The notes: generated by a model not told the origin, from the letters alone. A stretch of DNA of 64,000 bases from Psychroserpens sp. SPM9 (GCF_025153525.1 NZ_JANZNR010000001.1:186001-250000); one strand, 5' to 3'. Positions 1-9,587 are shown, numbered from the stretch's first letter. Program-made: numbers and translations.

Positions 1-38
1 TTTTACAATTGAAACCCCAGTTAAAGTCGCTTTATTAA

Positions 39-1265
39 TTATTCAACCAACAACTTTTTTATTACTGATGCTTTAGAGCCACTTGTAACTTTCACTAAGT
101 AACTACCACTATTTAAAGTCGATACATCAATTGTATTTAAATTTTCAAAATATTTTAAAATACTTCGGCCTTGAATATCAATAATTTCAACTGAACTTAA
201 ATCGTGAACACCTTTAATATTTAAAATATTCTTACTAGGGTTTGGATATAACACTAAGTTATTGAACACACTATTTTCAACATTCAAATTAGGCTCTTTA
301 TTGAACTCTATTCTGTCAATGATAAAGTTACCTTCAGATGCTCCATTATTGGTTACATCATCATTTTCTGTATCTCTTACGATAATTTGAAAATCTTGCA
401 CAAACCCTATCCATTCATCTGGTCTTGCGATTGCTAAGTTTACCGATAAAGTTTCAAACTCAGTCATGCTTTGACTAATAGCAGCATTGGTGCCAACATA
501 AGCAGTGTAGCCATCTGCTGGATATCTAAACTGAATTCTCACTTGGTTATTCAATGCAGATTCATTTTTGTAAACAATATGAATAAAATCATTTTCTTCA
601 GCTTCAACTGAATTTTCGCCCTGCACTATCTTAGCCGCAGCATCAACTTCTGGAACTAAGGTAAGTAGACCTCCTGAGACACTTATAATGCTATTTGTTT
701 CTGACCATCCTTCAGTGTCGCCGTCTGTATTAAATTCATACATTGTTTTTTCAGGCCTTGTTCCTGCAGGAATTTCAGATAAAAACTCGATTTTATCAAT
801 TTCTATCGTTTCTCCGTCGCTGACATGATTAGTACCTGCTGTTGTTCCGTCATCATCTTTAAACTGAAATCTAATATCGTCTTCAATACCAGACCATTCG
901 GCATCTGTCACATCGATGTAATAGGTAACAAAATCAGTTTCTGAAGGGTCTAACACTGCTGGTTTATAAACATATCCACCTGCAGCTTTTGGAATTCTTA
1001 CTCTAACATAAGATGGTCCTCCAGCGCTTATTCTTAATGTAATTGCTGCAATGGTATTGGCATCGGCATCTATTCCAGAAGCGGTATTAGTTAGATTTGG
1101 ATTGTTGCCACCATTTGTTGTCAAAGTCCATGCATCTGGACCAACTGCAGCAGTACATCCTCCTCCTTTTACCCAGCCGTCTTCGGTATTTGTAAAGTCC
1201 CACGGACCTTGAGCCATAGCCATGATTGGAATCACCAATAATAGTAATAGTATGTGTTTTTTCAT
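39..1265 (-). CDS. T9SS-sorted surface protein, paralogue of its upstream neighbour
   Basis: Predicted secreted protein of 408 residues. It begins with a signal peptide (MKKHILLLLLVIPIMAMAQ) and ends with a type A T9SS sorting domain: YPNPSKNILNIKG, then IDIQGR, SYLVKVTSG and a KKLLVE tail. I chose the MKK start over an upstream in-frame ATG at 1301 because it places the signal peptide at the N-terminus. Between signal and sorting domain lie two beta-rich blocks, roughly residues 20-165 and 175-330. Both end in an 'IEIDKIEF / IIDRIEF'-type strand typical of jelly-roll carbohydrate-binding or 'choice-of-anchor' modules. No catalytic motif was recognised. The second block matches the neighbouring gene over its whole length (HIVYKNES, QVRIQFR, GTNAAI, DFETL-type stretches). 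I infer a surface glycan-binding role in the PUL; the family is not identified. Confidence 0.8.
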   Translation of the reverse strand: MKKHILLLLLVIPIMAMAQGPWDFTNTEDGWVKGGGCTAAVGPDAWTLTTNGGNNPNLTNTASGIDADANTIAAITLRISAGGPSYVRVRIPKAAGGYVYKPAVLDPSETDFVTYYIDVTDAEWSGIEDDIRFQFKDDDGTTAGTNHVSDGETIEIDKIEFLSEIPAGTRPEKTMYEFNTDGDTEGWSETNSIISVSGGLLTLVPEVDAAAKIVQGENSVEAEENDFIHIVYKNESALNNQVRIQFRYPADGYTAYVGTNAAISQSMTEFETLSVNLAIARPDEWIGFVQDFQIIVRDTENDDVTNNGASEGNFIIDRIEFNKEPNLNVENSVFNNLVLYPNPSKNILNIKGVHDLSSVEIIDIQGRSILKYFENLNTIDVSTLNSGSYLVKVTSGSKASVIKKLLVE

Positions 1266-1338
1266 AATTTCTTGTGTTGATTTAGTTAGTAAATTCAACA
1301 TAGTAATTAAGCTATGGCAGGTTTGGGAATTGACTTTA

Positions 1339-2568
1339 TTATTTGATAATCAATTTCTTGACCATAATATTATTGTTTGTATCAGCTAATCTTAACACAT
1401 AAATACCAGGTTTAAATGTTGAAACATCAACCTGATTGTTACTTAATTGATTGCTTTCAAAAACTTTCTTTCCTAGTACATCAAACAATTGAACCTTAGA
1501 TAGGTTATTAAATCCTTTAATATTTACGACCGTGTTTGCTGGATTAGGAAATATTGAAACATTAGAAAAACTCAAGTCATCTAAGCTTAAAGTGGTATTG
1601 TTGTTAAAAATAATTCTATCCACCACAAAATCACCATCTGCATTTGAAGCATTACCGCCATTGTTCGTATTTCTAATTGCTAATTGAAAATCTTGAGCAG
1701 TACCTACCCATTCTGTTCTTATTGTTGCTAAATCCAAAGAAATCGTTTCAAAATCGGTCATCCCTGAATTAATAGATGTATTAGTCCCAAAGAAACCTGC
1801 ATAATTATCAAAAGTTGACCTAAATTGAATTCTTAATTGATTATTTGTAGGTGATTCATTTTTGTATACAATGTGCATGTGAGAATTAGCACCAGCATTG
1901 ACAGAGTTAACTCCATTTGTCACTTTTGCAATGGCACCTCCATCTGGAGTTATAACAAGGTTTCCTCCAGACACATCTGTGCTAGCATCCACCAAATTAC
2001 TAAATCCTTCATCATCACCTGGAGTGTTAAATTCATAAGCTAATTTTTCTGGTCTAGGTTGAACATCAACAAAAATAATTTGATCTATTTCTATCGACCC
2101 AGCAGCATCAATACTATTGTCGCCACTAGTTCCTCCTGGCTCTCTAAACGCAAAGTCAATTTCGTTTTGAGTTCCACCAGCTCCAGCATTATCCCATTTA
2201 TCTTGTCCTGAAAGATCGATATAATAGGTTTGAAATTCAGTGTCATTAGCAGAAATAGGAATTACTGTCCCTGAAGTACCGCTTCCAGCTTGAAGATTTT
2301 GATAAACAAATCTGAACTCTGTCGCAGAAGAATTATTTTTTAAAGTGATTCCAATAATTCCATTAGTTACTGGATCAGTAACATTTGCAGCAAGATGTCT
2401 TAATTTAGGATCGGTATCTGCATCAAAGCTAATGGTGACAGTAGATCCGTTTTCTACTAAGGTAGACTGAACACCAGTCCATCCTTCCGCAGTATTAAAA
2501 TCGAAAGTTTGGCCCATACTCAATAAGGGTAAAATGAGCAATAAGGTAATACAAGTAATTTTTTTCAT
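1339..2568 (-). CDS. T9SS-sorted surface protein (tandem paralogue)
   Basis: Predicted secreted protein of 409 residues: signal peptide MKKITCITLLLILPLLSMGQ, two beta-sandwich-like blocks (about 20-160 and 175-325), and a type A T9SS sorting domain (IFPNPANTVVNIKG, LFDVLGKK, GIYVLRL, KKLIIK). It shares architecture and many short blocks with the gene downstream (EFNTPGDDEGF/EFNTDGDTEGW, HIVYKNESPTNNQLRIQFR, DFVVDRIIFNN). The two are therefore tandem duplicates that have diverged strongly, with only 73 bp between them. No enzymatic signature is visible. Because it lies at the end of a sulfated-polysaccharide PUL and carries a surface-sorting signal, a glycan-binding role is plausible but inferred. 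Confidence 0.8.
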   Translation of the reverse strand: MKKITCITLLLILPLLSMGQTFDFNTAEGWTGVQSTLVENGSTVTISFDADTDPKLRHLAANVTDPVTNGIIGITLKNNSSATEFRFVYQNLQAGSGTSGTVIPISANDTEFQTYYIDLSGQDKWDNAGAGGTQNEIDFAFREPGGTSGDNSIDAAGSIEIDQIIFVDVQPRPEKLAYEFNTPGDDEGFSNLVDASTDVSGGNLVITPDGGAIAKVTNGVNSVNAGANSHMHIVYKNESPTNNQLRIQFRSTFDNYAGFFGTNTSINSGMTDFETISLDLATIRTEWVGTAQDFQLAIRNTNNGGNASNADGDFVVDRIIFNNNTTLSLDDLSFSNVSIFPNPANTVVNIKGFNNLSKVQLFDVLGKKVFESNQLSNNQVDVSTFKPGIYVLRLADTNNNIMVKKLIIK

Positions 2569-2630
2569 GATTGTAAATGTTTTGAATTAATATTTATGTT
2601 TAGAGTATCTGTTATTAAAGAAGTTAGGCT

Positions 2631-2664
2631 AGCACTTATCCACACCCTACATTTGGTAAGTGCT
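2631..2664. other. Stem-loop downstream of the small basic protein gene
   Basis: AGCACTTATC pairs with GGTAAGTGCT (10 bp with one G-T pair) around a 14-nt loop. It lies 25 bp past the stop codon at 2689 on the minus strand. There is no T-run after it, so it is not a classical intrinsic terminator; an mRNA-end or processing hairpin is possible. Confidence 0.4.
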
Positions 2665-2688
2665 TTACCTACTTGCTAAAATCAATTC

Positions 2689-3033
2689 TTAATTTTTGAC
2701 TTTTTCTTTACCAGCTTTTCTGGCTTTCTTTTGCTTTTTAGTTAAAATCTCTTTATAAATCTTTTGATTGTACTTTTGGTTCACTTCTTTTTTTGCTGCT
2801 TTATCACCTCCATCTTTATTTACTTTTTTTAGCGCTTGTAAACGTTCAATATGTAGGTTATAGATTTGTTCTTTTTGTGCGTCGGATAATGCTAACGATT
2901 TATCGCCAGCTACAATCTCTGCATTCAATTGCTCAACTTTTTCAGTTGCTTTTTCTTTCATCTTAGCAGATTGTGCAAAACCTGTCATGGTTAATCCTAA
3001 AAAAAGGATACATGTAAATAGTATTTTTTTCAT
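2689..3033 (-). CDS. Small basic secreted protein, Spy/LTXXQ-like
   Basis: A 114-residue protein with a signal peptide ending at about residue 20 (TGFAQ) and a mature part that looks mostly helical and very lysine-rich. Two short motifs, LSDAQKEQI near residue 50 and LTKKQKKARKAG near residue 100, resemble the paired LTxxQ motifs of Spy/CpxP-like periplasmic proteins, with the same spacing logic. The tail KAGKEKVKN is strongly basic. The gene is 15 bp downstream of the Calx-beta lipoprotein gene and probably cotranscribed with it. It may be a periplasmic chaperone or an anionic-glycan-binding protein; both are inferences. The LTxxQ likeness is suggestive rather than certain. Confidence 0.65.
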   Translation of the reverse strand: MKKILFTCILFLGLTMTGFAQSAKMKEKATEKVEQLNAEIVAGDKSLALSDAQKEQIYNLHIERLQALKKVNKDGGDKAAKKEVNQKYNQKIYKEILTKKQKKARKAGKEKVKN

Positions 3034-3048
3034 CTTGTTTATTTTATA

Positions 3049-4767
3049 TTAATTATATACTTTGAAGTTATCTAACCTCCATTGTGTTTTCCAAAACGTA
3101 TCATCAATGGTTTGATTCACCCTAACTGCAACATAGAAATTGTCATTTGAAGTAATATTCATAACCTTCCTCTTATAATCATTAGTGCCAAAGCCATTTG
3201 TATTCAAACCTTCCGCTGTTTCTGAACCCATTACGATCCATTCAGATTCATTCCATGTTCCAGAACCATCATAGGTTTCAGAATAATAAAATGTAACTAC
3301 TGCATTATTAAATTGAGGTGCTTGGCTATATGTTATATCTATTGATACAGTAACATCTCCTGTTACATCCATGATAGGTGTTATAAGCAAATTATCTAAA
3401 GTTCCATTTCCATTTTGAGTATTACTATAAAACACTACTAATCCACTATCTGAACTTTGGGTTACATCATCAACATCAGAATATTTTCCCGCATTCTGAT
3501 TATAATTGAATTTCTTATTGTTAGGTAAGTCTTGTGCTGGTAATAAAAAGGATTCATAACCAATACTTGCTAAATCAGTAGCAGTTTCAAACGTCTCAAC
3601 ATAATTAAAAGCTACATCATCATTATCTATTAGAGTTAATGTTTGTGACAATAAATTAACACCAAAATCTAAACCACCAGTTACAGAAGTAATGGTTAAA
3701 ACAATTGTTTCATCTGTTTCTAAAACAGCATCATCAACCATTGTAATATCTACGCTTCCAGTTGTTGATCCTGAAGGAATAACAAATGTGTATGGATTAG
3801 CATTACTACCACTAAAATTAAAATCTGAAGCATCAGCTGTACCAGAGGTCGTTAACTCTATAGTAGCGTCTGATGTGGTCTGATCTGACACCTCAAAATT
3901 TAACGTTACTGTACCAGCATCCTCATTAAACGTTAGTGTATTAGATGCACTAAAGTCTATCACAGGATTTGGTGGCGAATCATCATTTAATATGGTAACA
4001 ACTGTTTGCGTTGTTACACCTGCTGAAAGTCCACCAGACACTTCACTAATAGTAAATGCTACCAATTTATCTGATTCAAAATCGGCGTTATCAATTGGGA
4101 GAACATTAAAGCTAGCTGATGTAGCACCTGCAGGAACAGTAATGCTAAAGTCTCCTGCACTTTGACCTTCAATAGTGTAATCTGTACCATAAACAGCAGC
4201 TCCAGAAGACGAAACTGTAATAGTTCCGCCATCTGTAGTTGCCTGATCAAAAGGGATATTAATTGTTAGGGGATTTGAAGAATTCTCTTCAATTTGATCA
4301 GCTTCGTTTTCAAAACCAACCATTGCTATTAAAGGGTTGTCATTATCTAATATGGTAAACGTAAGTGTCGTGTTATCTCCCAACTCTAAAGCACCAGTTA
4401 CACTACTTAGGGTAATAGTTAATACTTTATCTGTTTCTATAAGGTCATCATCTATTGGAATAATACTAAATGTAGACACCAAGCTTTGTGGCGAAACGTC
4501 TAAAGTAAAAGTGGCAGAACCTGTACTAGTGTCGTAGTCACTACCATAATCTGCACCAGAAATTGTAACCTCTATAGTACCACCACTATGGTTAAAATTA
4601 TCAATACCAACATTAATTACTAAAGGATCAGTTGCATTCTCCACTTCAACGAGTTCAGTAATTGAGAAGTTTACAACACCTGTCCCATTAAGGTTTTCGT
4701 CGTCTTCCTCACATGATGTGAATGCTATCAGAGCAATAATTGATAAAAGTAAGAGTCTCGTATTCAT
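3049..4767 (-). CDS. Calx-beta repeat surface lipoprotein
   Basis: A 572-residue lipoprotein: hydrophobic leader, then a lipobox ending in TSC, followed at once by EEDDEN, an acidic run of the kind that directs Bacteroidetes lipoproteins to the cell surface. Three consecutive Calx-beta-like domains follow (about residues 30-140, 150-260 and 268-385). Each has the DYGSDYD/VYGTDYT calcium-type loop, the SFxVxPIDN strand and an LTIxDNDxP ending. The C-terminal 180 residues form another beta-sandwich of choice-of-anchor type (DLASIGYESFLLP to WRLDNFKVYN). No catalytic site was seen. Likely a surface glycan-binding or adhesion protein of the PUL. A copy of the locus-wide GACA..ACC motif lies upstream, suggesting co-regulation with susC. 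Confidence 0.8.
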   Translation of the reverse strand: MNTRLLLLSIIALIAFTSCEEDDENLNGTGVVNFSITELVEVENATDPLVINVGIDNFNHSGGTIEVTISGADYGSDYDTSTGSATFTLDVSPQSLVSTFSIIPIDDDLIETDKVLTITLSSVTGALELGDNTTLTFTILDNDNPLIAMVGFENEADQIEENSSNPLTINIPFDQATTDGGTITVSSSGAAVYGTDYTIEGQSAGDFSITVPAGATSASFNVLPIDNADFESDKLVAFTISEVSGGLSAGVTTQTVVTILNDDSPPNPVIDFSASNTLTFNEDAGTVTLNFEVSDQTTSDATIELTTSGTADASDFNFSGSNANPYTFVIPSGSTTGSVDITMVDDAVLETDETIVLTITSVTGGLDFGVNLLSQTLTLIDNDDVAFNYVETFETATDLASIGYESFLLPAQDLPNNKKFNYNQNAGKYSDVDDVTQSSDSGLVVFYSNTQNGNGTLDNLLITPIMDVTGDVTVSIDITYSQAPQFNNAVVTFYYSETYDGSGTWNESEWIVMGSETAEGLNTNGFGTNDYKRKVMNITSNDNFYVAVRVNQTIDDTFWKTQWRLDNFKVYN

Positions 4768-4832
4768 AATTTAAAAATATAATCTGGTTGAGTTTTAACT
4801 TTGATAAATATCTAAAATAGTAGACCTAATGA

Positions 4833-4847
4833 GGTTCAAAATATGTC
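4833..4847 (-). promoter_or_regulatory. PUL motif copy upstream of the Calx-beta lipoprotein gene
   Basis: On the minus strand this reads GACATATTTTGAACC, the most divergent of five copies of the GACAATTAwkAAACC motif. Its left flank AAACGGTATCT is shared with the copy at 7599-7613. It lies 65 bp upstream of the lipoprotein start. No perfect TAnnTTTG box is present at the expected distance; GATATTTA at N27 matches four of six fixed bases. Confidence 0.5.
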
Positions 4848-4882
4848 AGATACCGTTTGTTTAATGTAAAAAATGCTTGATT

Positions 4883-7558
4883 TTAGTCTATTATAATCTT
4901 TTTGGTTACGTTTTTCCCTTCATTTCCAATTTGAACGACATAAATCCCAGAAGAAATATAGTGCATCTCAACTGTTTGTTGATTTAACGAAGGTTCTAAA
5001 GCAAATGATTGCATGAGTCTTCCTTGAATATCGTATAACCTGAGTATTGAATTATCAGACACATAACCATGAACCATAATTGATTTATTATTTGAAAATA
5101 TTAGGATATCACTTATTTCATTTTGGATCGTTGAAAGTGCATTATCACCAACTCGCAGGAAAAACCTACCTGTTCCGTTGAGATTTGTATTTGGTGTAAT
5201 GATGTAATCTGAATCGTTAAGCAAGGTAAACGAGTTTAGCTCAGTATCCTCTATATAAACCATAGTACTGTTTGGCAAATTTAGATTAGAAAGCGTAAAG
5301 GTAATTTGCTCACCTTGCCCAGCATTAACTCCCAAAGGTATTATAGTTTGAGTTATTTCATTTGGTCCTAATGTTTGTATCGCCAAAGGTGAATTGGAAC
5401 TATAATCTACCAATGTTGAGTATAGGGCAAAACCAGATACCGATTGTCCAAAATGAGTAGCATCATAACCTGCGTCTAATTCACTAGTTCCATTAGTATT
5501 GAAGTAAATATCCGTAGTATAAGAATTAGCATTACTTGTAAGTTTCAAAGTAAAATCACCAAGATGATTGCTTTGTTGATTTCTTCCCAATATAAAATCA
5601 TCTGAATCACCAATGGTACGCATATCTGTAGTAAAATCAACTGTGCCTCCGCCGTTTTTAGAAGCAACGAAAAACCCTTGACCTGGCGTTATTAATGTAT
5701 TCGGATTAGCATCTGAATATGCTTGATTCCAAATGGTCCACTTCGATCCATCACCAGTCGTATCATTATCATATCCATAAACTCCAGATGATGTAACATC
5801 AAACTCTGAGTTATTCGCAGCCAAAAAATCTGCTAAAGTAATGTAAGACGTATATGGGTTTCCGATTAGATTCCAATTACCAAAATTCCCAGTTTCTGAG
5901 GTTATACCCACACTAACATCGGTTGTTATTATTGAACCATGAAAATTTAAAGCAGAGGTTTCTGCCAAGTCACCATTAGTTCCCATACGGTAACCTACTC
6001 CAGGAATTAAAGGTGTGGTAGCGTCAAAATCCCAGTTTTCATAAACTCCAGGATTACCAGCGTTATTAAATGGGCCAAACAACACAGCATCACTATTGGT
6101 GTCTTCAACAAAGAAAGAGGCATTGTCTGTATAAAAATCATTAAAAGAAGCCATAGACACAGGTGAGGCAATAAGATCGTTACCAGCAGATGCTTCAACA
6201 TCGTTAACATAACGTCTAAATCTTATGTCGCCTGTCGAAGTCCCTTTGACAATTAAACTAGAAAACTGATTCGAATCACCACGTAAAACGAGACTATTAT
6301 TCACTCCAGAATCTGTTACCAAATCCCCTTCAATAGTTACAGAATTCCCTTTATTAACCAACAACTCTTTACCAGACAAAATTGTTAGGTTGTTGGCGGC
6401 GACATCATTATTCACAGTCACGACATGGCCAATAACGACATTGTCTCCAGCTAAAGGAATCACACCACCAACCCAAGTTGCTGTATCATTCCAGCTTCCA
6501 TCTTGCATCGATTGAATAGCGGCAGGAATCGCTGGATTTAGATCGTAATAATCAACAATTACAGATACATTATCAAAATCAAATGTGTCGCCTAAACTAG
6601 CCGAGGCTACATTAGTTTTTACGCGCAATGCCACTCTAATTTCATCAAAATCGCTACTTAGTGATCGGTTTATACTGTATGATGCCCAAGAATTAGTTAA
6701 ACTTTCATTGCCATTAAATTGATTAGTTTCTGAACCTGATAAAGAATGTGAAATTTGTACACCAACTGTAGCTGTAGTATTATTGGATTGTGCATCAAAA
6801 TTTACAGTTACTTGGTTAACTTGTTCTAATTCATTTGTATTGAATATAAAATAAGAATTTTGTAGGGTGTTATTTGTTGTTGCATTTTGGTCAAACGTCA
6901 ATCGACCTGCACTACCGCCATTATGACCCGTTGTTAAAGATGCTGAAACATCAGGCCCATTAGCCATCCATGGTGCTAGTTCACCTCCGTTATTTTCAAA
7001 ATCACCATTGGTTGCAATATCAACCGATAAAGTATTAACAATTACAAACTGGTCAATTTTAAGTGTTCCGGCAAGATCACCTGCAACATTTAGTTGAATT
7101 CTTAATCCGATTCTATCTAAAATCCCTGTATTATCTGAATTTGGTGGAATGGCAAAATCTAAAGTTTGAAAACCTGGACCATAAGGAATAGTAATATCAG
7201 AAGACTGCTCTGCATTCCCTGCATTCTGATCTCCTATATCATAATTTACAATTCTAAAAGTCTCGTGATTTCCACTTGTACCTGTCAAAAGATTTTCAAC
7301 AACCAGACGAACAATAGTATAATCGGATTCTACAAGATTTAATCCTTCAGGTGTTCTGATTTGCTGAAAACCGCCCGTGTAATCATTTGGTGAATCGGTT
7401 GCTTCCAACACGCCTCCGAATACATTCAAACTTGGTATTCCGCCTTGCGTAAACCCTTCAAAGTCACCATCACTATCAAAATCGTAATAATAACTTTGTG
7501 AAAACACTACAAAGGGTGAAATTAGCAAAAGGAATATTGTAATTTTTTTCATCATCAA
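4883..7558 (-). CDS. Large T9SS-sorted protein with CBM4/9-like and G8-like modules
   Basis: An 891-residue secreted protein starting MMMKK; the third Met at 7552 would serve equally well. After the signal peptide come two jelly-roll modules. One covers about residues 22-175. The second, about 178-340, begins ATNGDFENNGGELAPW, the typical opening of a CBM4/9/22-like carbohydrate-binding module. Next, SWNDTATWVGGVIPLAGDNV (about 350-380) matches the opening of G8-like beta-helical segments. A long beta-rich region follows, then a type A T9SS sorting domain (SILRLYDIQGR, SGIYVVQIGN, KKIIID). No glycoside hydrolase motif is evident. Its own promoter has the PUL motif exactly 27 bp upstream of a perfect TAnnTTTG. 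Probable surface glycan-binding protein; an undescribed enzymatic role cannot be excluded. Confidence 0.8.
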   Translation of the reverse strand: MMMKKITIFLLLISPFVVFSQSYYYDFDSDGDFEGFTQGGIPSLNVFGGVLEATDSPNDYTGGFQQIRTPEGLNLVESDYTIVRLVVENLLTGTSGNHETFRIVNYDIGDQNAGNAEQSSDITIPYGPGFQTLDFAIPPNSDNTGILDRIGLRIQLNVAGDLAGTLKIDQFVIVNTLSVDIATNGDFENNGGELAPWMANGPDVSASLTTGHNGGSAGRLTFDQNATTNNTLQNSYFIFNTNELEQVNQVTVNFDAQSNNTTATVGVQISHSLSGSETNQFNGNESLTNSWASYSINRSLSSDFDEIRVALRVKTNVASASLGDTFDFDNVSVIVDYYDLNPAIPAAIQSMQDGSWNDTATWVGGVIPLAGDNVVIGHVVTVNNDVAANNLTILSGKELLVNKGNSVTIEGDLVTDSGVNNSLVLRGDSNQFSSLIVKGTSTGDIRFRRYVNDVEASAGNDLIASPVSMASFNDFYTDNASFFVEDTNSDAVLFGPFNNAGNPGVYENWDFDATTPLIPGVGYRMGTNGDLAETSALNFHGSIITTDVSVGITSETGNFGNWNLIGNPYTSYITLADFLAANNSEFDVTSSGVYGYDNDTTGDGSKWTIWNQAYSDANPNTLITPGQGFFVASKNGGGTVDFTTDMRTIGDSDDFILGRNQQSNHLGDFTLKLTSNANSYTTDIYFNTNGTSELDAGYDATHFGQSVSGFALYSTLVDYSSNSPLAIQTLGPNEITQTIIPLGVNAGQGEQITFTLSNLNLPNSTMVYIEDTELNSFTLLNDSDYIITPNTNLNGTGRFFLRVGDNALSTIQNEISDILIFSNNKSIMVHGYVSDNSILRLYDIQGRLMQSFALEPSLNQQTVEMHYISSGIYVVQIGNEGKNVTKKIIID

Positions 7559-7570
7559 TTAATTAATTCA

Positions 7571-7613
7571 CCAAAACTAAAACAAGAATGTCCTTTTGGG
7601 GTTTATTAATTGT
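7571..7613 (-). promoter_or_regulatory. Promoter with PUL motif for the CBM/G8-like surface protein
   Basis: Minus strand: GACAATTAATAAACC (7613-7599), and a -7 element TAGTTTTG (7578-7571) that matches TAnnTTTG perfectly. The gap between GACAATTA and the -7 box is exactly 27 nt. No TTTG is found at the usual -33 position, which suggests activator-dependent transcription. The gene start is 12-18 nt downstream of the -7 box. Confidence 0.65.
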
Positions 7614-7656
7614 CAGATAACGTTTGAATAAAGTGAATAAAGCTATAGGGCTTGAC

Positions 7657-8556
7657 TTAGTCTAATTGCATTAAATTTTTCAGACCATTTTCATTGGCTT
7701 CTAAAATATGTTCTGGATCACCACCTTTTACATGTCCTAAAATCCCGAAAGGACCATTATAACCCAAATTCAATAATTGCTGAATCATGCTTTTTTCTAA
7801 ATCACCTTGTCCTATAGTGATGATTTTTGGACCTTCAGATTTCATACCATTGAGATTGACACACCATAAATAAGGAAATAACTTTTTGATATTTTCTGAA
7901 TAGTCTTCTAAGGCGTCATGTGCATGATGAAAATTTAAAACAACACCTAAATTTTTATTTGGAAGTGCTTTGATTATTTTTAATTGATTCTCTGGTTTTC
8001 CATACCAACCTCCATGGTTATACAACGCAATCTTACAACCTAGTTTTTTAGCTCGTTGCGATAAATATGTAATCATATCTTTTGCTTGACGTAGAGATTC
8101 TTCTTCTGATAAATCATCAAAATATTTAGGCTCAAATCCTACCCAAATCTGAGTTTGCAATCCTACGACTTTTAGGTTTTCAAAAACAGCTTCGCTTTCT
8201 GGTTTTAACTTACCTACTTTATCCTTCTTAAGGTTGATATACAACCAAACTGCTTTAACAGCAATGTTTTTTTCTTTTGCCAGTTCCCATTCCTGTTTCA
8301 TGGTCGGAATATGTTTGGGTCTATTTCCGTAGGCATATTGTTTATATCCTAAGCGTTCTAACATTTCCAATCGCTGTTCTGGTGTACGTTCTTTCACATC
8401 GAATCCAACGATGGACCAAGGAATGAGATTATCTTTACTGAATAAATCTGCTTTAGATTGATGTTGGTTAGTGCCAACGCTTTTGCATGAAACCAAAGAC
8501 AGCGCTATAAAAGCATAAACCAATAAAAACAAACGTGAAACCAGAACTTTGACCAT
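7657..8556 (-). CDS. Exported sugar isomerase/epimerase-like TIM-barrel lipoprotein
   Basis: A 299-residue protein with the fold signature of xylose-isomerase-like TIM barrels (AP endonuclease family 2). Strand-end motifs include AVKAVWLYIN, GCKIALYNHGGWYG, NLGVVLNFHHAHD and PFGILGHVKGGD, with His, Glu and Asp placed as metal ligands would be. The N-terminus is a lipoprotein signal ending LSLVSC, so the protein acts outside the cytoplasm, unlike classical sugar isomerases. I chose ATG at 8556 over an upstream TTG because it overlaps the preceding stop codon (TAATG), which implies translational coupling. It is the last gene of a four-gene operon with an epimerase-like protein, a phosphatase and a sulfatase. 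The substrate is unknown. Confidence 0.75.
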   Translation of the reverse strand: MVKVLVSRLFLLVYAFIALSLVSCKSVGTNQHQSKADLFSKDNLIPWSIVGFDVKERTPEQRLEMLERLGYKQYAYGNRPKHIPTMKQEWELAKEKNIAVKAVWLYINLKKDKVGKLKPESEAVFENLKVVGLQTQIWVGFEPKYFDDLSEEESLRQAKDMITYLSQRAKKLGCKIALYNHGGWYGKPENQLKIIKALPNKNLGVVLNFHHAHDALEDYSENIKKLFPYLWCVNLNGMKSEGPKIITIGQGDLEKSMIQQLLNLGYNGPFGILGHVKGGDPEHILEANENGLKNLMQLD

Positions 8557-9587
8557 TATAAAATTTCTATAGAAAATGAACAATTAAAGGTGTCATTTGG
8601 TGCTAATTTCATCACCCCATCTTTTTGCCTATAATCTTTGTTATGGTCTTTTCTGTCGGCAATGCCATACCAAGGTTCTATACACACAAATGGCGAACTG
8701 TCGTTTGGTGACCATATTCCCAAATACGGAAAACCCTTAAACTCAACACTTAAATACTTTTTTTGAGTTGGCTCGTGTACAAAGATTACTTTTGAAAACT
8801 TATTAGGATTGAAAGTCAAGGATCCTTTATCAAAAATAGTATCGGGTAATTTCATAATACCATCTTCTTCAAAAACCTCATAGGTATCGCCTTCATAAAG
8901 CCCTTTGACGTTGGAATGAAATTTTGGTGAAATCTTTTCATCAAATACCAATTGGTATTCGTTTCGTTTTTGCCCCTCTTCAAACGGACAATTAAATCCT
9001 GGATGCGCTCCAATGGTAAAGTACAAATCTTCAGATGTCGAGGGATTTTTCACTATATATTCTGTTTGAAGTGATTTACCTTCAAGTATATATTTTACTT
9101 GCAATACAAAATCAAACGGATAAATGGTCTTAGATTCATCGGTCGCCACTTGCTCAAAGGTGATGCTGGTTTCTGTTTTTTCAACAACCTTAAAATCATT
9201 ATCCCTTGCAAAACCATGCTGTTTCATTGGGTATGTTTTGTCCTTATAGGTATACTCATGGTCTTTTAATCTCCCAACTATAGGAAACAAAATAGGCGCA
9301 TGCCTTGGCCACACTTCAGGATCTGCCTGCCAAACATATTCTAAATCGTCTGTTTTAAAGCTTATCATTTCAGCACCTTTAGTTTTAAATGATGCAGAAG
9401 TTTCATTGTTTTTGAGTGTATGGATAGCCATGGTGTTTTCTAAAGTTAAATCGTTCTTTTCAGTTATTTTTACATTGACATCATTGATATCTTTTAACTG
9501 TTCCTTTTTATTATTACAACTTACTAGCAAGATAAGCATACAAAATATTTGAAAAGAACGTATGATTACTTTTTTCATTGTTATCAT
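8556..9587 (-). CDS. Aldose 1-epimerase family protein (LacX-like), exported lipoprotein
   Basis: Galactose-mutarotase-fold protein of 343 residues. Recognisable motifs are FPIVGRLKDHEY followed by KQHGFARDNDF, the substrate-side histidine in TIGAHPGFNCPF, and CIEPWYGIAD, which carries the catalytic-base-type glutamate of LacX-like members. The N-terminus is a lipoprotein leader (MLILLVSCNNKK). The start overlaps the stop of the upstream phosphatase gene (ATGA); an ATG 9 nt later (9578) is equally possible. In a PUL such a protein could interconvert anomers of released sugars, or bind modified sugars. Export to the periplasm is the unusual point, because most family members are cytoplasmic. 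Reaction and substrate are inferred from the family only. Confidence 0.8.
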   Translation of the reverse strand: MITMKKVIIRSFQIFCMLILLVSCNNKKEQLKDINDVNVKITEKNDLTLENTMAIHTLKNNETSASFKTKGAEMISFKTDDLEYVWQADPEVWPRHAPILFPIVGRLKDHEYTYKDKTYPMKQHGFARDNDFKVVEKTETSITFEQVATDESKTIYPFDFVLQVKYILEGKSLQTEYIVKNPSTSEDLYFTIGAHPGFNCPFEEGQKRNEYQLVFDEKISPKFHSNVKGLYEGDTYEVFEEDGIMKLPDTIFDKGSLTFNPNKFSKVIFVHEPTQKKYLSVEFKGFPYLGIWSPNDSSPFVCIEPWYGIADRKDHNKDYRQKDGVMKLAPNDTFNCSFSIEIL

